7,011 nt of DNA from Pirellulales bacterium (lineage in GTDB: Bacteria > Planctomycetota > Planctomycetia > Pirellulales > Thermoguttaceae). The DNA is taken from assembly GCA_030607895.1 (NCBI GenBank), contig JAUWJC010000219.1:1-7011 (forward strand), written 5' to 3'. The notes under the pieces were generated by a model. That model saw nothing but the letters and a program-made list of their open reading frames with translations, was not told the DNA's origin and made no database searches. Both the position numbers and the translations under genes were made by a program. This document shows, piece after piece, positions 1-4,804 of the stretch. The first letter of the stretch is position 1. Every line of letters starts with the position of its first letter.

Positions 1-1808
1 CGCAGGGTCCGCCCATCGGCCTCGACCTTGCCGGGGACCGGGCGGACCGTGTTCGGCCGATCCAGCGTGTTCCGCGCCCTGAGTGAGCCGGGGGCGACCA
101 GCTTGATCGCCGCACTGCCCACCCGGAATCCATCCTTAACGGTCAATTCAACCGGCACGGGCTTCTCGCTCGGGTTGACGGCCTTGAGGTACAAGATCTT
201 GCCGTCGGCCGATTTCGTGGCCACCACGTTAAGCGGCCCGGCGTCGCCGGTCAGGGCGATCCGATTGGGGGCGTAGTGCTGGCGCCATAGTTTCATCACC
301 ACGTAGTTGGGGGCGGGGAACCAGGTGCGGTGATCAAAGTTGACAAAAGCGTTGTCCCAAGCCCGGGCCCAGACGTGGCGGAGAAACAGCGCCGGCCCGC
401 CCATCTCGAAATGACTGCCCAGCCGCTCAAAAACATTCAGCAGCCCGCCGGCGAAGTTATCCGGGTTCTCGTAGTGATGAATGCTCAGATAGTCGATCTG
501 TTTGGCACACCGGTCGAGAATCACCTTTGGATAGACACCACGCCGGTGTTGCGGTCCGATTCCGTCCTTCCAGCGGTACCACTCGACGAAGCACCCCCCG
601 GGCCAGCGGATGATTGGCGGCTTCAGGTCGCCAACCGCCCGGAGCAGGTCGGGGCGAAAGCCGCCGGCGGCGCGCGAGGCCCCCGACATCAGGCTCACCT
701 GGTCGATCCATACTTGGGCGTGGCCGCCGACACCGATTTCGAGCGTGGCGTCCTCCGCACTTCATGGACAGGCGAATTCGAACGGATAGGGCTTCCACTG
801 ATCCGTGGGAGCCGGCAGTCGCTTCTCCATGATGACCTCCCGCCCGTCCCTGAACCGCACGACCAGCCCGTCCGGCGCCCGGCCCCGCGCGTACAACGAG
901 CCGTGATAGGTCTCGCCTTTCCGTAAACAGAAGGGTTGCTGCCGTAGACCGGTTTCCTCGTCCCGGGCGACGATCCGCTGCGAGTAGTTGCTGTTGAGCG
1001 GTTGTTCGGTTACCAGTTGGATGCTTCCGGGGCCGTACGCCTTCCATCGGCGCGAGGTATTGCGAGAGGTCACCTCGGGCAGGCCTTCATACAACATCTT
1101 GCCGTCCAGCGAGGTGACTTTGAGGTTACGGAAGCGGGCTTGCGTTCTCCAGGTGCCCACGCCAACCTTGCCGGCCGGGTGCCCACGGTCATCGTCCGTG
1201 AAATCAATCAGCAGCTTGTCGTCAAGCCATGCGCGGAACCGCTTGCCTTCGCAACGGACTTTGACGCGGTACCAGCGGCCGGTTTGAATTGCCCCATCGA
1301 TGCTCGGGCCGATGGGACGCCAACGTCCTTCCCCGCCGCGCCCGCGCTCCAGGCCGTGGCGCGTGTTACCCCAGCCGCCCAGGTTGCACCAGTAGAAGTC
1401 CTTTTCGTCCTTGGCGCGGAAAAGAATCAAAAACCCCTCCCGCCCGGCGGTCTTCTTCGCTTCCAGCGTGAACTCGTAGTCGCGCCAGGCGGGATCGCCG
1501 AACGTCAACCGGAGGTTTTCGGCCGTGCCGCGCTGCACGAGTTGCTCGTTTTCAAGGCTCCATCCTCCGGTGTCGGTCCGTTCTTCGAAACTGCGGTCCC
1601 AGACCATCTCGCCCCACAGCCCGCCGTTTACCGAGTGGTAGATGTGTTCCAGGAAGTGGCCGTATATTTTCTCGTCCACGCGATTCACCACGCGGGTCGG
1701 ATCGATGCCCAGGCGGACGGTCCGATCAGGCTGCGCGCCGAGTGCAACGAGTGGATAAACAACGATAGCCAACAGCGCGGCGGAGAAGAGAAAGTTCAAC
1801 CGGTGCAT
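1..1808 (-). pseudogene. GH51-type alpha-L-arabinofuranosidase, secreted, nonsense-interrupted and lacking catalytic segments (partial at left edge)
   Basis: Reading leftwards from ATG 1806-1808, residues 1-25 form a signal peptide ending VALGA, so the ancestor was exported. Then comes a GH51 N-terminal part (YGHFLEHIYHSVNGGLWGE, about 49-67), a LamG/DUF1080-like beta-sandwich (about 95-232) and a carbohydrate-binding-like segment (about 260-378). Codon 349 is TGA (762-764). Past it the same frame stays open to the window edge with clear GH51 sequence: VWIDQVSLM, RWPGGCF, IDYLSIHHYENPDNF, GPALFLRH, WDNAFVNFDH, WFPAPNYVVMKLW. From memory of the family, two blocks are absent: one between WKDGIGP and ILDRCAKQ, which should hold the acid/base Glu (NE motif), and one between ENPDNF and AGGLLNVFER, which should hold the nucleophile (EW motif). 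No other stop or frameshift was found. Even with readthrough the protein should be inactive. The family call is firm; the deletions need an alignment. Confidence 0.85.
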
Positions 1809-1809
1809 C

Positions 1810-2007
1810 GTGAGTTCCTCCATCCACGAGGATATCCAGCGGTCGCACCTGGAGCGGGCGAAGCAACTGCTGGCGGAAACCGACCTGCGGACCCCCGACG
1901 TGGCGACCGCCTCCGGTTACGGCAGCGCCAGCTACCTGCCCTACGTGCTCCGCCAGCAGTTAAGCATGACCCCGGTCCAATATCGCGCCCACGTGCGCGG
2001 GAGATAG
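1810..2007 (+). pseudogene. C-terminal remnant of an AraC/XylR-family transcription regulator
   Basis: The 65 codons read as the second half of an AraC-type DNA-binding domain: an IQRSHLERAKQLLAETDL helix region, then the second helix-turn-helix (VATASGYGSASYLPYVLRQQ) and the typical ending MTPVQYRAHVRGR. Full AraC/XylR regulators are usually about 250-400 residues, so the sensor domain and most of the first HTH are missing. The frame begins at GTG 1810, one base from the oppositely oriented GH51 start codon, and has no visible promoter or leader. Regulators of this type often lie beside sugar-hydrolase genes, so the pair was probably a regulator and its target. I regard it as a broken gene rather than a functional small protein. 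Confidence 0.75.
1817..1821 (-). promoter_or_regulatory. Shine-Dalgarno GGAGG that fixes the GH51 start
   Basis: On the minus strand GGAGG lies 8 nt before ATG 1806-1808. The alternative in-frame ATG at 1821-1823 overlaps this site and has no leader of its own, and it would add five residues before a clean signal peptide. The same bases, read on the plus strand, lie in the first codons of the AraC remnant, so the site may have been acquired by the deletion that joined the two genes. Confidence 0.6.
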
Positions 2008-2040
2008 GCCCGCGGGAGTGAGAATGCAGAGAAACTGCCA

Positions 2041-2058
2041 CCATTATAATTATAGTGG
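2041..2058. repeat. 18-bp AT-rich near-palindrome next to the tRNA-like scar
   Basis: CCATTATAATTATAGTGG is symmetric in eight of nine pairs (the exception is T2044 with G2055), with a perfect 10-bp core TATAATTATA at 2045-2054. It stands out against GC-rich surroundings and overlaps the first bases of the tRNA 3'-end match. It could be a recombinase- or regulator-binding site at an element boundary, or chance AT-rich sequence. Confidence 0.45.
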
Positions 2059-2267
2059 AGGATAGGGGACTCGAACCGGATTCCGTAACCGGCAATACTG
2101 CCAACGACTTACGGCAATCGTCAAGTCCAAGTGGCGCAGAATCAGGCGCACTCGGCGCACAATCGGCCCCAATCGACGCCGATCTTCAGGTGGTGATTCA
2201 ACGCTGGCCCAACCTGCCCGACGGCGTCCGCCGGCAGGTGGTCGGGTTGGTAAAGCGGGAGTGTTGA
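2055..2267 (+). CDS. Small ORF crossing the tRNA scar; uncertain, possibly an integrase-tail remnant
   Basis: The 70-codon frame starts with GTG. Its first residues, EDRGLEP, are simply the antisense translation of the tRNA 3' end, a well-known source of spurious proteins. The latter part (about residues 39-70, ending RWPNLPDGVRRQVVGLVKREC) looks protein-like, with a Trp-Pro turn followed by an amphipathic helix. It resembles, from memory, short tails downstream of or fused to planctomycete integrases. No ribosome-binding site precedes it. It may be the displaced 3' end of an integrase gene whose attachment site lies within the gene, or a non-coding frame. Confidence 0.3.
   Translation: MEDRGLEPDSVTGNTANDLRQSSSPSGAESGALGAQSAPIDADLQVVIQRWPNLPDGVRRQVVGLVKREC
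2056..2077 (-). other. tRNA 3'-end fragment, candidate attachment-site core
   Basis: Read on the minus strand this gives the GG of the T-stem, a canonical T-loop TTCGAGT, the T-stem 3' side CCCCT, a 7-nt acceptor 3' strand ATCCTCC and discriminator A. The match stops abruptly: the next bases to the right cannot complete the T-stem, and no D or anticodon arm follows. Integrases commonly use tRNA 3' ends as attachment sites, and integration leaves such a fragment at one border and a rebuilt tRNA at the other. With this orientation the element would lie to the right. The tRNA identity cannot be told from the fragment. Confidence 0.6.
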
Positions 2268-2775
2268 CAGGCTCCGAATAGGAGCGGTGCAAAGTGAGAA
2301 GCGTTTACTGACAGATCATTGCAGGCGATAGGAGGCCGGGCGGGTATCCTGGCGGCGGTTCGGGCAGTGAGGAAAGCCTGAAGGTGATAAAATGCAGCGG
2401 TGGTGGCCGGAACCGACTCGGCCTAACTCGTGGTGTGTCAAGCGGCTACATCGACAACAAGCCCACGCAATCGACCACTTGACCCCCCGGGTGGCCCCCA
2501 TCGGGTTTGCCTCCCGCCCTTATTATAGCTTCTCCTCTAACGAAAACTCATTTTCAAGAAGGTGCGCTGGGGGCCGGCATGGCTGGCGCGGATTGCCCCC
2601 TCTTTCACATTGCACCCCTCTTGTGGAACTGGTTGGGGTCGTGTAGATTCGTTCGTTGGGTGCGATGGTCGAGGCTACGTGGTCATGCGTCCACATTTGC
2701 ACGGGATGCTGTTGATGCCGGAGACGGCGAGCGAGTCGAACACTCAAACAGCGGCCACGCCGCAAGGGGATTGCG
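2268..2775. other. About 500 bp without a recognisable gene
   Basis: Six-frame reading gives only short frames of low-complexity composition on both strands, with no family signature I recognise and no frame with a convincing start and Shine-Dalgarno. No tRNA, CRISPR or clear promoter was seen. It may hold decayed element DNA or an unrecognised RNA. Confidence 0.5.
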
Positions 2776-3237
2776 ATGACGCTTGAAGACCGATTGGCAA
2801 CATTGGAGCGGAGGAACCGGAGACTTACCTTGGGTCTGATGTTGGTGGCCATCGCCGCCGGGGTGGTTGTGGCCGCCGGCATGGGCGCCGCCAAGCCTGT
2901 GCCCCAGGACATCAAGGCCCGCAGTTTCAAGCTTGTGGACGATGACGGCAAGATGCGTGCATCCCTGGACCTGGTGAGGGATGGCCCGGTCCTCGGCCTG
3001 TACGACGATGATGGCAAGATGCGTGTGTGTCTGGGGCTGTGGAAGGATAACCCGGTCCTCGGCCTGTCAGACAATGAGGGCGAGGTACGGGCGTCCCTGG
3101 ACGTGACAAAGGATGGCCCGCGCCTCAGACTGTTCAACGATGAGGGCAAGCCATGTGCGTGCCTGGGCCTGGTGAAGGATGACTCGTTCCTCGCCCTGTC
3201 GGATGAGAATGGGAGAATGCGGTCCTTCGGCCAATAA
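2776..3237 (+). CDS. Membrane-anchored protein with 22-residue tandem repeats, function unknown
   Basis: The start ATG has AAGGGG (2764-2769) six bases upstream. Of 153 residues, 1-16 are a charged, coiled-coil-prone start (LEDRLATLERRNRR), and about 17-39 are a hydrophobic helix ending in a Gly/Ala-rich stretch (a signal anchor or uncleaved signal). From residue 55 come four full repeats and one half repeat of exactly 22 residues, with consensus close to DDxGKxRxxLxLxKDGPxLxLx. Alternating hydrophobic and polar residues with DxxG turns suggest stacked beta-hairpins outside the cytoplasmic membrane. The last repeat stops after 11 residues, so the repeat number may have changed or the end may be truncated. 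I recognise the architecture as recurring in planctomycetes but know of no function. It is separate in style from the operon downstream. Confidence 0.75.
   Translation: MTLEDRLATLERRNRRLTLGLMLVAIAAGVVVAAGMGAAKPVPQDIKARSFKLVDDDGKMRASLDLVRDGPVLGLYDDDGKMRVCLGLWKDNPVLGLSDNEGEVRASLDVTKDGPRLRLFNDEGKPCACLGLVKDDSFLALSDENGRMRSFGQ
2938..3234 (+). repeat. Tandem 66-nt coding repeats, 4.5 units
   Basis: Units start at 2938, 3004, 3070, 3136 and 3202 (the last is half length). The first two are close at DNA level: both carry GATGGCAAGATGCGTG-like and CCCGGTCCTCGGCCTGT segments, which points to fairly recent duplication. Units 3 and 4 are more diverged. The spacing is constant and a multiple of three. Confidence 0.85.
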
Positions 3238-3251
3238 AGTCAAACTGACCG

Positions 3252-3267
3252 GCTCCACGCCGGGAGC
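3252..3267. repeat. Small hairpin after the repeat-protein gene
   Basis: GCTCC and GGAGC form a 5-bp stem around a 6-nt loop, 15 bases after the stop codon. No T-run follows, so this is a weak terminator candidate at best. Confidence 0.3.
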
Positions 3268-3278
3268 ACTATCGGGAC

Positions 3279-3297
3279 GGCCGGCTAGCTACCGGCC
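3279..3297. repeat. Perfect 6-bp GC hairpin, loop CTAGCTA
   Basis: GGCCGG and CCGGCC flank a 7-nt loop. It is a stable stem with no following T-run. It may help end transcription from the upstream gene in a factor-dependent way, or be part of a structured leader with the next hairpin. Confidence 0.35.
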
Positions 3298-3302
3298 AAG
3301 CG

Positions 3303-3351
3303 GACCCGGCGGCATTGTCTTTCCTGCCTTTTGACAACGCCGTCCGGGTTC
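3303..3351. repeat. Long imperfect hairpin upstream of the 290-residue protein gene
   Basis: Arms 3303-3319 and 3333-3351 make 16 base pairs, with two bulged T residues (3343, 3349), one A-C mismatch (3314/3338) and a 13-nt pyrimidine-rich loop. It ends 29 bases before the next start codon. There is no T-run, so simple intrinsic termination is unlikely. A structured mRNA leader or a protein-binding DNA site is possible. Confidence 0.5.
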
Positions 3352-3380
3352 GGCCCGACCACAGAAAGGTAGGTTCTTAA

Positions 3381-4253
3381 ATGAGTCGCGTTCCAAGTCT
3401 GGCGGACATAGCTTTTCCGAAGAGCGCCGAAATCCCGCTCGCGGAGTTACAAGAGGATGTGATTAGCCGCGTAGTCACGGGCAACAAGCAAAAGGTGCGG
3501 GACATCTTTGCCAGAATGAGGCGGAACATTGATGCCTCACATGCCGTTGCGGCGGCCCAAACCGGCGACTCCCAACCGGCGGAAGCGGTCGCCACCATGC
3601 TAGAGCAATGGCAAGAAGACGAGCGGGCGGTTTTGGCGTCTTTTGACTCCCGAGAGTTTACCGACCGCGTGGCGGCCTGCGTGGCAAACTACTACGACAT
3701 ACGAACACCCGAGCCGGGAAATCGACCGCTTTACCGATCGGCACAATCGATGGATGCGTTAGTCGAGCGCTGGACCATCCCGGACATCCTTCCCGAGTCA
3801 ATCTTCTCTGAAGCCGACCTCAAAAAAGCGTCCCGTCGACGCCTGATTGCTCTAGCTCGCGAACTGCCGTACTGGGCGGACCTAACTGCTTTGGATCATC
3901 GGCCTGACTCGCCCAGCGGGAAACGCATCAGCACTGCCGAGGCCAACCTCCGCGCCCGAGAAGCCTTAAAAAACCCCAAGCTGCGGTCGGTTCGTAAGTT
4001 GGCAAAAGCAATCGGCTGTTCTGCGGGGCGAATCCCCAAACTGCCAGCCTGGCGGGCGTATCAGGAGGAATTGAACAAGCCTAAACTACCGACGGCCCCC
4101 AGGGCGGTTTCGCTGACGGATGGGGTTCTTGCCAACGAAGGCCGGGACGATGAAGCTCTGGAGAAGCTAATCCACGAACAGCAAGCCGACTATGAGGAAA
4201 GCCCCCTGGTGTCCAATGCCCGAAAGCAGCCGCGCCGACGCCGGAAGCTGTGA
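3381..4253 (+). CDS. Hypothetical protein with probable C-terminal helix-turn-helix
   Basis: This 290-residue soluble protein is preceded by AAAGG and TAGG, 7-15 bases before ATG. Residues 1-110 are mostly helical and charged. About 145-165 is another basic helix. Residues 188-232 (EALKNPKLRSVRKLAKAIGC, then SAGRIPKLPAWRAYQEE) have the spacing of an HTH of the kind that reads VxxLAKAxGCSxGxIxKL, so DNA binding is likely. The C-terminus is strongly basic (RKQPRRRRKL). No enzyme motif is visible. Its stop codon lies inside a 12-bp palindrome. Comparable proteins occur, from memory, in planctomycete mobile elements, but I cannot name the family. A role as element regulator or DNA-packaging/replication accessory is inference. 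Confidence 0.7.
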   Translation: MSRVPSLADIAFPKSAEIPLAELQEDVISRVVTGNKQKVRDIFARMRRNIDASHAVAAAQTGDSQPAEAVATMLEQWQEDERAVLASFDSREFTDRVAACVANYYDIRTPEPGNRPLYRSAQSMDALVERWTIPDILPESIFSEADLKKASRRRLIALARELPYWADLTALDHRPDSPSGKRISTAEANLRAREALKNPKLRSVRKLAKAIGCSAGRIPKLPAWRAYQEELNKPKLPTAPRAVSLTDGVLANEGRDDEALEKLIHEQQADYEESPLVSNARKQPRRRRKL

Positions 4254-4261
4254 GCGCTCAC
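4250..4261. promoter_or_regulatory. 12-bp perfect palindrome GTGAGCGCTCAC, candidate operator
   Basis: The palindrome covers the TGA stop of the 290-residue protein gene. Nine of its bases (GTGAGCGCT) recur at 4327-4335. Together they look like two binding sites for one regulator on either side of a candidate promoter. Confidence 0.45.
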
Positions 4262-4289
4262 GGCCGTTTTGTGATCGCTTTTAGGCTGT

Positions 4290-4318
4290 TTGACCCTTGA
4301 AAACAAGGTAATTCTGAT
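4290..4318 (+). promoter_or_regulatory. Weak sigma70-like promoter candidate for the downstream operon
   Basis: TTGACC (4290-4295, five of six consensus bases) is followed after 17 bp by TCTGAT (4313-4318, four of six). The -10 box lacks the important second A, so support is modest. It lies inside the 11-bp inverted repeat and 65 bases before the first operon gene. Confidence 0.3.
4295..4308. repeat. Short hairpin CCTTG-AAAA-CAAGG
   Basis: A perfect 5-bp stem with an AAAA loop, in the spacer of the candidate promoter. No T-run follows. It could be an additional inverted-repeat binding site. Confidence 0.3.
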
Positions 4319-4336
4319 TCTCTTCCGTGAGCGCTA

Positions 4337-4372
4337 CCTACTTGTGTACGGTGGAAACACTTCATAAGTAGG
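4337..4372 (+). promoter_or_regulatory. Hairpin that includes part of the Shine-Dalgarno of the first operon gene
   Basis: CCTACTT (4337-4343) pairs exactly with AAGTAGG (4366-4372), and GTGT (4344-4347) can extend the stem with ACAC (4357-4360) across a 5-nt bulge. The right arm covers the first three bases of the ribosome-binding site AGGAGG (4370-4375), which stands 7 nt before ATG 4383. If formed in mRNA it could reduce initiation. Regulation by this fold is inference. Confidence 0.4.
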
Positions 4373-4382
4373 AGGCTCAATC

Positions 4383-4607
4383 ATGCGAACCCCAACGGTT
4401 CCTTCTCTTCTAACGCCCGGCCGGATTGCCGATGAGTTGGGCGTCCCTCTTCCGCGCGTGCTGTACGTTCTCGCGACGCGGCGGCACATCCAGCCCTCGG
4501 CCCGTGCCGGCACGATTCGCCTGTACGACCGACAGGCGGTGGGGATGATCCGCCACGAACTGAACGGCATCGACGCCCGGCGAAGCCGGCAGGAGGTGAG
4601 ACCATGA
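4383..4607 (+). CDS. Small MerR/excisionase-like helix-turn-helix protein
   Basis: The 74-residue protein starts with a strong AGGAGG at a spacing of 7. Residues about 10-55 have the winged-HTH pattern of the MerR/excisionase superfamily: LTPGRIADELGVPLPRVLYV, then a recognition-helix region ending in a basic wing (RAGTIRLYDRQAV) that precedes a last helix. Its size fits an excisionase or a DNA-binding cofactor rather than a MerR sensor, since no effector domain follows. Its stop overlaps the next start (ATGA, 4604-4607), so the two are translationally coupled. It may act on the inverted repeats upstream or on attachment sites; that target is inferred. Confidence 0.7.
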   Translation: MRTPTVPSLLTPGRIADELGVPLPRVLYVLATRRHIQPSARAGTIRLYDRQAVGMIRHELNGIDARRSRQEVRP

Positions 4608-4804
4608 CTAGCACCACCTCCCCGAAGCTGCTTGTGTCCGCCAGAGAGGCCGCCGCAAGCCTGTCAATCTGCGAGAAAACGCTGTGGTCCAACACGGCCC
4701 CGCGAGGGTCGATTCCTTTTGTGAGGATCGGGGCCCGCGTGCTGTACGATCCGGCCGATCTGCGAGCGTGGATCGACGCGCAAAAGAAAGGGGGTGCCGG
4801 ATGA
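4604..4804 (+). CDS. Excisionase-family helix-turn-helix (HTH_17-like) protein
   Basis: ATG 4604 has AGGAGG (4591-4596) at a spacing of 7. The 66 residues are almost wholly one domain: LLVSAREAAASLSICEKTLW (about 9-28), then the wing IPFVRIGARVLYDPADLRAW and a terminal helix IDAQKK. This is the classic layout of small excisionase/HTH_17 proteins, which bend DNA in recombination directionality or act as local repressors. One unusual point is SNTAPRGSIPFVRIG, where the turn is slightly longer than in the common RxxxxGxxPxxRIG form. Its stop overlaps the DUF3987 start (ATGA, 4801-4804). Two HTH genes in tandem suggest different partners or sites. Confidence 0.85.
   Translation: MTSTTSPKLLVSAREAAASLSICEKTLWSNTAPRGSIPFVRIGARVLYDPADLRAWIDAQKKGGAG

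Larger units (their letters stand above)
4253..4335. repeat. Exact 11-bp inverted repeat around the intergenic promoter region
   Basis: AGCGCTCACGG (4253-4263) is the exact reverse complement of CCGTGAGCGCT (4325-4335), with 61 bp between. The enclosed DNA is AT-richer than its surroundings. The arrangement suits a looping or paired operator for the HTH proteins encoded on either side, which is inference. Confidence 0.5.

Noticed and set aside
762..764. Selenocysteine or programmed readthrough at the GH51 TGA
   Set aside because: GH51 enzymes are not known to use selenocysteine, the position is not catalytic, no convincing downstream hairpin was noticed, and the gene also lacks its active-site segments.
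1002..2021. Long plus-strand frame of 339 codons
   Set aside because: It is the antisense shadow of the GH51 gene. Its composition is Ala/Pro/Arg-rich with no family signature, while the minus strand carries clear domains and a signal peptide.
2056..2128. Intact tRNA gene on the minus strand
   Set aside because: Only the 3' end matches. The T-stem cannot be completed and no anticodon or D arm follows.
2523..3149. Minus-strand frame of 208 codons with apparent internal repeats
   Set aside because: The repeats (RTGPSL-type) are the antisense image of the 66-nt repeats of the plus-strand gene, which has a ribosome-binding site and a membrane anchor.
2938..3234. CRISPR-like repeat array
   Set aside because: The 66-nt units are contiguous, coding and in frame, with no repeat-spacer alternation.
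3303..3351. Integron attC site
   Set aside because: It is a folded inverted repeat with extrahelical bases, but there is no GTTRRRY/RYYYAAC core pair at its ends and no cassette array or integron integrase in view.
3331..3360. TTGACA at 3331-3336 as a promoter for the 290-residue protein gene
   Set aside because: No acceptable -10 box lies 15-19 bp downstream, and the hexamer is part of the right side of the hairpin.
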